The position numbers and the translations under genes are program-made. A stretch of 64,000 nucleotides of DNA from Actinostola sp. cb2023 (taxonomy: Eukaryota; Cnidaria; Anthozoa; Actiniaria; Actinostolidae): the NCBI GenBank assembly GCA_033675265.1, contig JAUJYZ010000910.1, positions 62,001-126,000 on the forward strand, given 5' to 3'. The notes under the pieces were generated by a model. It did not search any database. It was not told the origin of the DNA and was given only the letters and a program-made list of their open reading frames with translations. Position 1 is the first letter of the stretch, and every line of letters starts with the position of its first letter. Shown here one piece after another: positions 35,470-46,957 of the stretch.

Positions 35470-35625
35470 ACATTTTTTCTCTTCAGCGCTTCTGTGATGA
35501 TATGCCCTATGACTCTGCGATGTGCACACACCTTCTGTGATTCTTGCACATAAAGACTTTGCCAATCGGTAACGGAACCACATTGCCCCACGTGCAGAGG
35601 CGATTGACATCCAAGCCATAATTCG
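35470..35625 (+). pseudogene. RING-finger exon remnant
   Basis: After an acceptor-like TTTCTCTTCAG (about 35485) one frame reads VMICPMTLRCAHTFCDSCT, resembling the CPxC...CxHxFCxxC half of a RING with its middle deleted. A later frame contains HCPTCRGD, the last Cys pair. Stops and a frameshift separate them. It is likely a decayed E3-ligase exon. Confidence 0.5.
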
Positions 35626-35653
35626 CAACCTGATCCACCAGGATACAGTTGCC

Positions 35654-35702
35654 AACCTTCAGGCCAGGTGCAACGTGGCGGGTTGCACCTGGCCTGAAGG
35701 TT
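35654..35702. repeat. Perfect 21-bp hairpin, 7-nt loop
   Basis: Arms AACCTTCAGGCCAGGTGCAAC and its reverse complement flank GTGGCGG. It lies 34 bp before the start of R2-like copy C homology. Confidence 0.9.
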
Positions 35703-35735
35703 AGGTTGCAAAGCTGAAACTAACCCCGTCCGTGG

Positions 35736-37142
35736 GCCTGCTTGCACCGTCGCTGTTACCCTTTGGGACCCCTGATCAAACTGGGGGAGCGGCTGGCGTC
35801 GCAACCCGCATACACTTTGTGATCGATGGGGGTCAACGATAGTCACCTGAATAAGGTGTCTGTCTTACAAGGGTACAGCCTGTTTCTACGGAAACGGGGT
35901 GACTTGGCGTCAGGATGTGCCCAACCAGGTTGTTGGATGAATTGATACCTATCTGCGGCTGCTAGAACCACCATGAATCACTGGCTGGGGCAGGCAGACT
36001 GGGTATATTACCCAAGTGTTTACAACACACTACTTATATGTCTATCATTGTCTGTCGCCCCGGCAATATTATAACTGTATGCAACCTGACCTATCTGGGT
36101 GTGGGGCTTCGGTTCCTCACTCTTGTACGGTCTCAAAACGCCAAAATTCCATCAAAACCATCGTGCTGCAGGAGACCTTAGGGGGGAGTCCACTGGAACC
36201 CCTCCTTTAAGGTCCTGGTACCCATACTTAGCAGTCGCAGATCCAACCAACCATTGATTTACTATTCTGTCAGGCGTTTTAGAAAGCACCCTCGGGCCGC
36301 AGACACCAATAGGGATGATTTCATTAGCAACATCAAAATCATCTCGCCGCACACCACTCACTGTTGTGGCGCCGTGTTGCTCTCTCGGCGCGGGACCGGG
36401 TCCTTGGGGGGGGCCCCGGTGGGGTGGGCTGGCTCATGTGCGGGGGCTAGTTTCTTCGTCTGGTAGCACGGACTCAAGACCCTCCGATCCTATCACCAGT
36501 GGGTAGGACAGGCTGCAACCGGAAGGGCTGGGGGGGGTAAACCGCTCAGTCACGAATACTTGAGACAGCTCCAGACGACAGGCTATTGGGGCGGCGGCTA
36601 CCATCATACCGTCCTGGGGGGGCGGGGCTTCGCTGGCCGCGTCCACCCCTAGTTACTTTGCGACCACAAACACAAATGGAAAGACAATCACGGGCCTTCC
36701 TACCGAGGGCCCAAGCATTGTAAGAAGTAACACCAAAGCGAGGGTCGATTACCCTGTGATGAACAACCAGATATGTTGCTGTTGCGACTATCTCGTAACC
36801 GACCATAAGCACCTTCGGCGCCATTTGCAGACCAACCACCAGATTGGCCCGGAGGATGCTGTCTATGTCTGTCGGAAGTGTAGCATAACCTTCCCAAAAC
36901 TGACGTCGATCAGCAGACACAACCACCAGTGCAAAGGTGCACAAGTACCGGAACCGGACAAAGAACACCGTTGTTCGGAGTGCGAACGGAGCTTTAGTAG
37001 CTTCGCGGGAGTTCAACTCCATCGCAAGAGAAAGCATCCTCTCCAATATAATGATCAGCTCCCAAATCCATCCAACAGGGGCGCATGGAATACAGACGAT
37101 TTGCGAGCACTAGCCGCCAGAGCCTTAGAGTTAAAGGGCCAG
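35736..37142 (+). mobile_element. R2-like copy C, 5' part
   Basis: Homology with copy A starts at GCTTGCACCGTCGCTGT in both, which probably marks the element's 5' end or close to it. The long leader (35736-36758) has no conserved ORF. The zinc-finger ORF follows and is interrupted at 37142 by Harbinger copy 2. Confidence 0.85.
36759..37142 (+). CDS. Three-zinc-finger N-terminus of R2-like protein (copy C)
   Basis: Protein sequence is identical to copy B: CCHH, CCHC and CCHH fingers, then a linker ending RALELKGQG where Harbinger begins. The continuation of the same protein resumes at 40495. The start is uncertain: the frame is open upstream of the first ATG. Confidence 0.75.
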
Positions 37143-37663
37143 GGGCCGGTTGCATAAAACTTACGAGTCTACTTAAGTGTACTCGTAATTTAAGACTGTT
37201 GCAAAGAATGAGTTAATTGCTCACTTAAGTGTTTCACTTAAGTATTGGATCTTACGATTATCGTAAGTGACCACTTAAGTGCTGTTTATGCAACGACATA
37301 TACGGGTGTTGCATAAACGTATTGCGCCCATATCTTAAGTGCACAAGTCGTCCGTAAATTTACGGGAGCCCTAGAGGTCCCGTAAAACTAAGTGCGTTAT
37401 GGAAAATTTTACTTTCAGTTTAAAATTTCCTTCAATATTTTTAATTTATAAACATATCATAGCCTTGTATTGTAAGTGTGTTTATTTGGACTAATTTGGA
37501 GATATATTTTCAGGAAAAAGTATTGTGCTATTTAGCGCTATTTTGCAGCATACATGTATGCACATTTTATGTAAAGAAGATTCGACAAGCAAAGTTTGTC
37601 ATTTTTAGGTTTTATTTTTCCTGCCGCTAGATTCTAATTAACAATATGCAGAACACACTTTGA

Positions 37664-38744
37664 TTAAGAAAAGAAAGATCTAATGAACTCTGCTCTTTGT
37701 TGTTTTCCTTCCTCAGTTTCCTCAGTTTCTTGGCCATTATTAGAACAGTCATCAAGACCAATGTCGTCTAACTGTCCCTCTTCATCATTAATTGGAAGAT
37801 CACGGCAATAATTGTGTAAAATACAACAGGCGACAGTTATTTCACAACACTTGGCAGGCTTCATTCTGAGCTCCTTTAAGCACGCCCAACGTCTCTTTAG
37901 GATACCTATAATTCTCTCTATCATAGAGCGTGTAGATCTGTGGGTCTTGTTATATAGCTTCTCGGATGCCGTCATAGCTGGATATTCCACAATGGGGACT
38001 AAAAGCCATGTTAACAATGGATAGCCACTGTCACCCAGAATCACACCATTAGGCAAACGTGGTAATTGCTGTTGCTTGAACTTGTCATAAAGACTTGAGG
38101 TTTTTAAAATTCGCGAGTCGTGGACTGATCCTGGCCATTTTGCCACAACATCTGTAATCATTAATCTTCCATTCCCGCATATTTGAACATTGATAGAGTG
38201 GAAGTCTTTTCTGTTTACAAACACCACTTCATGATGTTTTGGTTTCACGATTTTTTATATGAGTTCCATCTATAAATCCCTCGACGCACGGAAAATGGTG
38301 CAGTTCATGCAATTCTAAAGCAATTGCTGCGCATTCTGGCTCACTGGGCCAATATATATACTCCTTCCTAAGCTTGAGAATTGCTGTTATAACTCTTTGG
38401 ATAGTACGGCTAACAGTACTTTTATGTACATTTATCGTATCACCAATAACCTGTTGAAAAGATCCGCACGCAAAAAAACGTAGGCCTATCATGAGTTGCT
38501 GAGAGGGAAGAAGTGCATGGTTTCGTTGAGTGTTGTGTTCGAGATCATCGTGAACATACTGGAGAAGTTCATAGAACTTTGCTCTGGGCATTCGAAATCT
38601 TTTGAAAAAGGCATCATCAGATAAGACATCTAATGGGTTTTCTCTGTCTCTGAATACTCTAGGCCTACGTAAATGTCTCTGTTCAATCCTTTCATGAAGT
38701 TCTGCTATATGCTGCAAATTTTGGAAACGGTGGAGATCGTACAT
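37664..38744 (-). pseudogene. Harbinger transposase copy 2, one-base frameshift
   Basis: Same protein as copy 1, starting at ATG 38744. Here the A7 tract (near 38473) keeps the N-terminal frame open through GDTINVHKSTVSRTIQRVI, the helix-turn-helix absent from the readable part of copy 1. A T6 tract near 38250 (T5 in copy 1) shifts the frame just after FIDGTHIK. The core with LGDSGYPL and SMIERIIGILKRRW is otherwise intact to the stop at 37664. The two copies thus carry different lesions in an otherwise near-identical gene. Confidence 0.88.
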
Positions 38745-38826
38745 GCTGGAAGAGTGAAACGTTTACTACCTTCTCAACTACATCAAAAGCATTGCACTTG
38801 TATAAAAATGTCAAATTATAAAGAAT

Positions 38827-39228
38827 AGTTTCGTTGCATAATGCGATGACATAACCTCAAAATAACCCCCTAATTGTACAATAGAACAATTTATGTCCAA
38901 AGCTTCGTTGCATAATGCGATGACATAACCTCAAAATAACCCCCTAATTGTACAATAGAACAATTTATGTCCAAAGCTTCGTTGCATAATGCGATGACAT
39001 AACCTCAAAATAACCCCCTAATTATACAATAGAACAATTTATGTCCAAAGCTTCGTTGCATAATGCGATGACATAACCTCAAAATAACCCCCTAATTATA
39101 CAATAGAACAATTTATGTCCAAAGCTTCGTTCCATAATGCGATGACATAACCTCAAAATAACCCCCCTAATTGTACAATAGAACAATTTATGTCCAAAGC
39201 TTCGTTGCATAATGCGATGACATAACCT
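38827..39228. promoter_or_regulatory. 74-bp tandem repeats of Harbinger copy 2
   Basis: Six units in the same order as copy 1, including the one-base variant (TTCGTTCCATAATG) in unit five. TATATAAA at 39370-39377 precedes the Myb/SANT ATG. Confidence 0.75.
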
Positions 39229-39434
39229 TTCAAAACTGACAATAAAGTTCAAAAATCTCAAAGCGTTTAACCGGGCGCTTTTTTCGGTTCAAGGTTATAT
39301 AACAATCGCATAATTATAAAAACAGTGACTCTCATCAGAATAACAATACTTGGGCATTTGAATGAAGCATATATAAAGGTACGAATCAAGTATCTACTCA
39401 AGGTTTTTTTTCTACCAAGAATTTGTAAGTGAAG

Positions 39435-40156
39435 ATGTCGAAAAGAAAGCTTGAAAGTGATGATGGACCAACACGAAAGCGAGCACCGAACTTCAAACAA
39501 GATGAAGTGAGATTTCTACTCAACAAGATTAGAAAATCTAAAGGGACGTTGTTCGGCGCACTAAGCCCAAAAATTAACTTTTCACATGAAGACAGATGCA
39601 TGGCTAAAAATTAGGGAGGAACTTGCAGCAGCTGGATACCCCAAAAGAGCGAAAGAACAAATTAAAAAGAAGTGGGAAGACGTTTCTTCAGCAACGAAAG
39701 CAAAGTATCACAAGAAAATGAAGACTGGTGGCGGTGCAATCGAGTGGAGCGGAAACGATGATATGGTTACCGAAATTCTTGGTAAAGAAAAACCCTTCAC
39801 TGACGTCAATAGACGGGGGAATAGACTCTGGTGAATCGTCAACAACGCAACTAAGCACGAATAGCTTAGATGGAGAACAGTCAGATGGTCATGAAGCCTT
39901 GGAAACGACGAGTGAGCAGTTCAACTCAGAGCAAGATATTAGTTGGGAGGAGAATGTGCCACAACAACCAAAGAAAGAAGAAAAGAAAAGTCCACAAGTG
40001 AGAGCAGCAGGCGACACCACAATCATAAGTAATCTGTACGAACAACAGTTAAAAGAGGAACATGAGATTAAAATGCGAGTATTAAGAAAGAAAGAACAAT
40101 TACTAGACCTACAAATTACAATTGCAAAAGACGAACTCGCACAAATAACTGAATAG
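39435..40156 (+). pseudogene. Harbinger Myb/SANT-like gene copy 2, frameshifted
   Basis: Nearly identical to the intact gene at 30226-30942. An extra A near 39570 (after GALSPK) shifts the frame inside the Myb/SANT domain, and a second extra A near 39793 (KEKPF) changes it again. There is also an added Ala codon (VRAAGDT). Both lesions are in A-runs, so sequencing error is possible. Confidence 0.85.
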
Positions 40157-40491
40157 ATAAATGTGCTCATTTTACTTTCCTTCATTTCATCAAGTAATCC
40201 GTTTACATTTTTGTACAATCGATGTTATTCATTTTTGAAAGCTTTTTGATTTATTAGCTTCTATAGGTTTTGTTAATTATACATTTCTGTAATCAAATTC
40301 TATGAGTTCTACGAATTAAAAATATTTATGCTTAACCAAGAACTTAAGTGTCCCCGTAAATTCACTCTTAAGTAATTCACTTACGAATGTGTTAAGTAAG
40401 CTTCATGCAACACGCTTTAGGAAACCCGTAACACAATCTTAAGTGCCTCACTTAAGATAACACTTAAGTACAGGTTTTATGCAACCGGCCC

Positions 40492-43388
40492 CTGGGCAAG
40501 ATTAATATATCAAACTTAATCTGCTCTTTCCTCGACGAACCATTCAGGCCATCAGTTCGGTTCGAAAGACAGTCGCTTACAAACGAATTCTCGAAGACCT
40601 GGAGTCTTCAGAATTACAACTTGAGGAAGTTGATGAGGAAATCCAACCCCTAGCTGGGATAGGGGAATCCATCGAGGTATCTCAGGACGAGATTCATCCC
40701 CTACCTGGTGTAGGGGTCACTGAAGATCTTCCCGAGGGACCACCCTCTTTTGCCGAAACCTCATTCAGCGGAGACCTGTCTGACGAGGAGGTCCTGTCCA
40801 ATCGGGTCCTCTTAATTGATGTACTCAAGCGGAAACTCTATGGTGAGCCAAGGCCAAAAGCCACTGTAGCGGGGTCTCTAGAATATGCCATCATGGCTCT
40901 AGAGAGTAATGACTGTGACAAAGGGTTTGATACCCTATCGAATCTGATGTATCCATTATACGGCACCGAACGACCAGTGCGGCAGCGAAGGGTAAGAAAG
41001 GTGCCAACCGGACGAACCCGACGCCGACGTGCATTATATCGCCGTAATCAGCAACTTTTTCGACGCAATCGGAAACAGTTAGCTGGTGTAGTATTGGACG
41101 AGGCGGCCACTGACACACCGTCACCGAATATTGAAGATGTTGAGGCAAGTTTCAAGGACAAATTCGAACGTCCTGATCTTGTTGATGAAAGCCCGTACGT
41201 CCCACAAGAGTGCCCCCTCGGGGACACTTTAGCTGAACCTTTCAGCCTTGATGAGATCGAAAAGGCCGTACGACAGTTAAAGATCCGTAGTGCTCCAGGG
41301 CCAGATAGTTGGGCAACCAACGCGGTCCTGCGAAAAATCCCACGCCAAGCGCTGGGTAACATTTTCAACACGTGGGGTGCGTTAGCTAGAGTTCCCACTT
41401 TTATGAAGACTAATCGAATGACTCTTATTCCGAAGACCAGTTCTTGCGAGGAATTAAGAGACGTCAACAATTGGAGGTTCGGTTCTCTTGCGTCTCTACA
41501 CCAAAAACTCTGGGCCAGCCGGCTCAGTGTGAGCGTCCCAATCAACCCTCGACAGAGGGCGTTTGTCCCTAGGGACGGATCTGCAGAGAGTGTTCTATTG
41601 CTCTCTGCTTTGATTGACGATGCTTGGAGGCGTAAGAAAAACATCAATCTAGCCTGGTTAGATTTAGCCAAAGCGTTTGATACGGTGCCACACTCCACTA
41701 TCCTTAGAGCATTAAGGAGAAAAGGCGTGCCCGAGTTCTTTGTTCAAGTAGTGAGGGATCTCTACCATGGGTCCATGACCCGAGTGACCGTGGGGGGACA
41801 AACCACCAATACCATCTATATGCTTTCAGGTGTAAAGCAGGGATATCCCCTCTCACCGCTTTTATTCAATCTTGTGATGGATGAATTCCTGGACCAACTT
41901 GTTGAGGGATATGAATTTGGAGGAGTTAAGTCCACCGGACTTGCCTTTGCGGACGACTTGGTACTGTCCCATTCTACCCCGGAAGGGTTAGAACGAATGC
42001 TTAGACAAGCCGAGGATTTCTTTCAATCCAAAGGGATGTCGTTTAATCCTAAAAAGTGTCGTACGATCTCGATGCTTAGGGCAAACGCAGGAAGACTCTG
42101 AAGGTCATTACGAATCGACCGTTCCAACTACATGGAGCAGATATTAAGCAGTTATCCATTGTGGATGCTGTAAAATATCTTGGGTTGTATTATGACGCAC
42201 GAGGACGAATTAGATCTGACTTCAGCGATGTAGAGACATGGTGTCTCAGGGTGAAGAAGGCGCAGCTGAAGCCGCAGCAGAAACTAGTGATGGTGAGACA
42301 GTTCATCATACCAAGAATGCTGTACCGATTCCGAGTGGGTAGAGTAACTATGACCCAGCTCTGTGAAGTCGATCGAATAATTCGAAGAGTATTCGTACCA
42401 TGCTGCATTTGCGTCACGACCTGCCTGCGGAACTATTCTATATATCTGTTAAGCACGGGGGTCTCGGTCTTAGCTCCTTCGAGGAGATAATTCCGCGCAT
42501 GAAAGTCAAGTTGCACCTAAGAATGCATAAATCTGTTGTTCAAAATATTGTTGAAGCGATTAAAAGTCCGCTGCTTGTTGGTGAATTCGCTTGGGCTCGA
42601 CGCTTCAGTGGCCTTGAAGGTGTCCAGGACAATCTGGGCATTGCCAAAGCCGCGGAAGTGTCAGAATTAGAACGCCACGCCAGTTTCCGTTCCAAATTCT
42701 TCGGAAGGCGGCACGAGCCAATTGCTATTAATGCACCTAGCTGCAATAGCTGGCTAGCTGGTTTTGAGCCCATGGGTGGCAGTGATTTCATCTTAGGCGT
42801 GAAATTGATCAGTGACAGCCTCCCGACCAGAGTTAACCGCTCGTTGGGGGAGAGAGACGCCTTTAGAACTTGCAGACGGTGTCACGCTCTTCCGGAAACC
42901 ACGATTCATGTTCTTCAGTGCTGCCCAGCAATGAAGAATTCCATCTGTAAGCGGCACAACACCGTCGCTAGAATCGTTGGCAACCATCTTAAGACACTCG
43001 GAGCCGAAGTCTTATTCGAACCGTGGATTCGTGTCGACGGCAAGAATTACCATCCAGACATTGTAGCTCACCACGGAGACACAGTTAATGTGATCGACGT
43101 AGCGTGTCCGTACGAAACATCTGTACAGTACATGCAAAGTGTGAAATTAGACAAGGAAGAGAAATATGACTGCCTCAAGAAAGAGTATATCGAAATGGGG
43201 TTCTGCTCAACACTAAACGTCATCGGCTTAGTCGTCGGGAGTAGGGGAGTGTGGCCCAAATGGAACGACAGGATCCTCAAAGATCTTGGACTTCCGGCTG
43301 GGCTAAGGAAAGACCTGTGCAAAGCTGCATTGCTCGGCAGCATAGACTTGTGGAAGGCGTTCATCTCAGGAGGCGGGGCGAGAGTATG
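40492..43388 (+). pseudogene. R2-like linker, RT and endonuclease (copy C)
   Basis: The protein continues after Harbinger. The linker is 40495-40890 (AT insertion near 40508 shifts the frame). RT in 40893-42101 has LAWLDLAKAFD (motif A), GVKQGYPLSPLLFN (motif B) and AFADDLVL (catalytic Asp pair). A 14-bp deletion with a +2 change replaces the conserved RPITLGSVLLRLFTK block by RFGSLASLHQK. A one-base loss near 42080 breaks the frame before VDAVKYLGLYYDA. The C-terminal frame 42400-43388 has a CCHC motif (CRRCHALPETTIHVLQC, residues about 158-174) and a restriction-like nuclease core (HPDIVA ... NVIDVACPYE). It is the only copy in this window with the endonuclease. Confidence 0.85.
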
Positions 43389-43638
43389 ACCTCTGGTGAA
43401 CCCAGGCGAAGTTTTCGTCCCGCTTAATAGCAATCGCCCGAGCTTTGGTGTATAAACCTAACCCTTGAGCCTACTTTGTAGACTCTTGCACCCAAGTGTA
43501 AGTCGCTTCAGTAATCTCACTCACTTTTTATCTATCCAGCATTTTTATCTATCACTTTCTATCAGACGAGTTATCTTTTTTATGGAGTGAGTAGCTGTTG
43601 CGCTTCTTGGGAAACGGTACAAATCTCAAAAAAATCTT
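43389..43638 (+). mobile_element. R2-like 3' untranslated region (copy C)
   Basis: It runs from the TGA stop to GGGAAACGGTACAAATCTCAAAA. The match to copy B ends here, giving an approximate 3' boundary. The flank after it differs between B and C and is not 28S rDNA. Confidence 0.7.
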
Positions 43639-43756
43639 ATCCTATCTAAGTTTCAGCAAAATCGGCGGAACCAAAATCAACTGGTAATGTATTTTAGTCA
43701 TGAATTTGATTTTGTTGATTTTGGTTTCGCCGATTTTGCTGAAACTTAGATAGGAT
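43639..43756. repeat. Inverted repeat, 43-bp arms
   Basis: Arms 43639-43681 and 43714-43756 are near-perfect reverse complements (ATCCTATCTAAGTTTCAGCA). It sits immediately downstream of the R2-like 3' end. Confidence 0.85.
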
Positions 43757-44760
43757 ATTCACCAAGTCAATTGAGCACGATTTACAAACTTTTACGCAAA
43801 ACTATCGGACAGTTTTTTTTTTGAGCGCGTTTAAGTAGAGAGAACAAGGTCCATTGTAGCTCCAATATCACTAAGAATATTTGTGGAAAGGGAAATCGAA
43901 TTATGTTGTAATATTGTCAAATAATAGCTTTAACTTTCTTCAAGTCTGCTAGTCCATCACGCGAATATTAAAAAAGTTATGGCCGAAGTTTTGTTTCAGA
44001 CGAATGCGTCTAGAATTTCGACGCAGTCACCTTAAGTCAAGTAGTGCTCATATCCCTCCATAGGTAACTGAAAAAGCCCTATATTCGATAACATATAAAA
44101 ACTGTGATTCACATTGACCTTTTCAAATTATATTTACAACAATCATTATTAATTCTCAATTCCTATTTATTAATCAAGTATTTCGTGAACATCAAGATTG
44201 ATATATCCATCGAAAGCAAATAACTATTTTTTATTGATTATTGACTATCGATATCCTACATAAATTGAATTATGTAATGAATATCTTGAATCTACATATA
44301 GACATATATATTTTTATACAATCAACTATTTTAAATAATGTACATATATCAATAATTTTCTGTAAATTTAACTATAACTAAGAATGTCACATTAATTTTT
44401 CAATCTATGACAATCAACCACTGTCGGCAGTAAAACAAAGTAAAACAGAGTGACAGAATGTCTAAGATTTTATAGAATTTAATAACAGTGTCGCATTATT
44501 ATGGACATGAATGATAGAAATAGGTTTTTACATTTTTTTTATTAACGATATTTACATACATGTATGAAATTAACACTTTATGCAACAGAATACCTTAGTT
44601 GTGGATCATCTTCTATACACCACGTCAGATCATACCCATTCATTGCCAAATTATTGGACAACGGGATGGTGAGATTTAACCCTTTCAGGTTTAACAATGG
44701 ATAACCCGGTATTAAACTGACATTATCGTACTTGACGGCTCTATTCATGATTCTGGTCTA
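43757..44760. other. AT-rich intergenic DNA
   Basis: No gene, terminal repeats or RNA recognised. Confidence 0.5.
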
Positions 44761-44783
44761 AAGTATTAGAACAAGAAGGGTGG

Positions 44784-44888
44784 TCTTTTTGTTTGCAGCG
44801 TTTGTCTTTTTATTTGCTGGTGTTTTTCATTTTTGTTTGCAGCATTTCTTTTTTGTTTGCAGCATTTCTTTTTTGTTTGCAGCATGTC
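44784..44888. repeat. TTTTTGTTTGCAGCATTTCT tandem repeat
   Basis: About five imperfect 20-bp units. Each carries TTTGCAG, a 3' splice-site-like word. Confidence 0.8.
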
Positions 44889-45139
44889 CCTTGTGGGCCA
44901 TCGTAGTTAATGACCCTAAGTCAACCTGGCAAGCAATCAATGAACATGTGACGAAATTTTAATAATAATAAATACATTACAAATTAAAAATAGTTGCGGA
45001 ATAGACGGAATAAATATAAAAGTAATAAAGTATGTTGCTCCGTTAATAGTAATCCCTTTATCTCATATGTTTAACCTCTCATTTAAATAACTCAAAATAG
45101 CTTTAGTATCACCTATATTTGTTCTGTGCTGGAAAATAT

Positions 45140-45677
45140 ATAAATCTCTTGGAAACAAAAATTAATGAGGAATTAAAAGATATTCATATTTGGTTAGAAA
45201 GTAATCAAACAATTTTGAAACTAATATATAATTTATCCTTATCTTTGTTATGGAAACATTGTCTGGGCTAATAACTACCCTTCTAGAAAAGATTCTTAAA
45301 CTGCAAAAGAAAATTTTAAGAATCATAACTTTTTCACAATATTCTTCACCATCTTCTTCATCTCTTTACTAGAATGAAAAGATTAAAAATCTATCAAATT
45401 AATGACCTTCTAATAGGAATCTTTAATTTCAACCTTATCGATAATACTCTTCCTCCATATTTAAAAATAATTAGTGTAGAAAATAATAAAGTTCATGATC
45501 ATTTTTACAAGAAATCGCAAAAATCTACACAAAAAATTCAATAGAACTGATTATGGCAAATTTTCAATTAGGAGCAAAATCATTGACTTACGGAATTGTC
45601 TTCCTTCTCAAATGAAATATTCTAAATCTTTAATGATATTTAAAAATAAAATGAAATATTTTTACTTTCTTGATTAA
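45140..45677 (+). pseudogene. LINE reverse-transcriptase C-terminal remnant
   Basis: Frames read LETKINEELKDIHIWLESNQ, then YGNIVWANNYPS, then LQKKILRIITFSQYSSPSSS, LKIYQINDLLIGIFNF and finally KYSKSLMIFKNKMKYFYF before a stop. This is the characteristic order after the catalytic Asp pair in CR1/L2/Jockey-type LINE RTs. Several frameshifts and no upstream RT: a 5'-truncated dead copy. Confidence 0.7.
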
Positions 45678-45761
45678 TTCAGATGATTCTTCATATTAAT
45701 GATTTATAGTTTTATTATATATAAGTTTAGAATAATTTTAGACTTGAATATAGAATTTTGT

Positions 45762-46259
45762 GCGCTCTGATTGGTCGACCGTCCAGTGATTATGTACGAG
45801 AAAAATTCCAAGAACGGACGCAATAAGCCATATATAGATTTATAGGTTTATTGCCGACGTTCGAGGTATTTATCTAACTTAGTTTACATTTGACAAGGTT
45901 TTCGCACAAAGCAATCTGAGGCATGTTCTGGTGAAGAAATAGAAAACGAGGCAGCGTGCTCTATCGAGTTATAGAAGCACGCGGGAATTGGAAGAAGACG
46001 AGAGAAGTGCTAGGAGAAGCACGAGGCGTAGCCGAGTGCTTCTCGCACTTCTCGAGTCTTCTTTCAATTCCCAAGTGCTTCTATAACTCGATGGAGCACA
46101 GCTGCCGAGTTTTCTATTTCTTTTATAAAATACAAGTATGATTTTAAAGCAAGTTTGCAATTTTGTTCGTTGCAAAAATGTTTGAATATCTGCGCGCGCG
46201 TGCATTGTGCTCTCATAGAGCACGCGGAATATGCATCCTTTGGCCAATCAGAGCGCGCG
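45762..46259. mobile_element. MITE/foldback element, about 0.5 kb
   Basis: The ends are inverted (GCGCTCTGATTGGTCGA and TGGCCAATCAGAGCGCG). A large inner palindrome spans about 45956-46105 (TATCGAGTTATAGAAGCAC arms). No coding capacity. Target duplication not resolved. Confidence 0.6.
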
Positions 46260-46375
46260 TTATATCATAGTTATTTTATAATATATTTTGGAGTGTTCAT
46301 TTAGCATGAATGCTATGAATACGAAGAGATGAAAAGAAAACAGTCCGACCAAATACAATTGATAACAATTCTCAC

Positions 46376-46408
46376 GAGATATCGTAATGCTGAGCATTAC
46401 GATATCTC
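46376..46408. repeat. 16-bp near-perfect palindrome
   Basis: GAGATATCGTAATGCT, one base (G), then its exact reverse complement. Confidence 0.9.
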
Positions 46409-46503
46409 ATGACATTTTTCAACTTTATCAACACGTATTTGAAACTTTACTTGATAATCACTTAATCAGTCAGTTTTGCTGATTTGGAGAAGGTCGTCGA
46501 AAA

Positions 46504-46815
46504 TGGTGGCGTGCAGTAGCGATGAAGGATATTTATTTACAACTCCAAACGTTTTCAGTCAGTCACAGTCACTTCCCGGCATTGGTTGATATACTCGATG
46601 ATATACTTGGAGAATTCGAACTACCGCCAATTTCTGCTGAAAGAAATGAACCGAGCAGCTCTGCAGCATCAGTATCTCAAGAAAATGTTCTGACTCCTCA
46701 AAACAGCGAAGTATCGTCATTGTTTCTGACGAACAGCTCGACAAGATGAACGAAAAACGAATTCCAGAAGGCACAAAAGGAAACACTGCTTGGTGTGTAC
46801 GAGTTTGTCAGTCAA
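46504..46815 (+). pseudogene. Crypton-like N-terminal exon fragment
   Basis: It starts MVACSSDEGYLFTTPNVFSQ and, after frameshifts, reads IVIVSDEQLDKMNEKRIPEG and TKGNTAWCVRV. This parallels ILTDEDLTTIISSAEAKG and TKKNTKWIVN in exon 1 of the Crypton at 13.3 kb, in the region preceding the recombinase. No catalytic part follows. Confidence 0.5.
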
Positions 46816-46957
46816 ATGTTGCGTTACTATTATTATTATTTAATTCTGTATTTTGTAATTAGTCAGGGATGGCTGAAAGGCTAGAAATATGGACTTCGTT
46901 TAATTATTTGCCATGAATTGTCATGTAGCTAGAGCTATCTGAGTGAGGAATGTGTTT

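Larger units (their letters stand above)
37143..40491. mobile_element. PIF/Harbinger transposon copy 2, 3.35 kb
   Basis: Same ends, same insertion point and same CAG/CTG flanks (37140-37142, 40492-40494) as copy 1, but without the Kolobok; TTAA near 37192 is the undisturbed target. Both genes are present but each has homopolymer frameshifts. Confidence 0.92.

Noticed and set aside
35463..35846. 127-codon minus-strand frame
   Set aside because: It crosses the RING remnant, the hairpin and the R2-like leader, three unrelated pieces.
41048..41698. 216-codon minus-strand frame, also at 7944-8594 and 58054-58716
   Set aside because: It is antisense to the reverse transcriptase in every copy, a codon-bias shadow.
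43389..43640. 28S rDNA target flank expected for R2
   Set aside because: No rRNA sequence is present at either junction of any copy.
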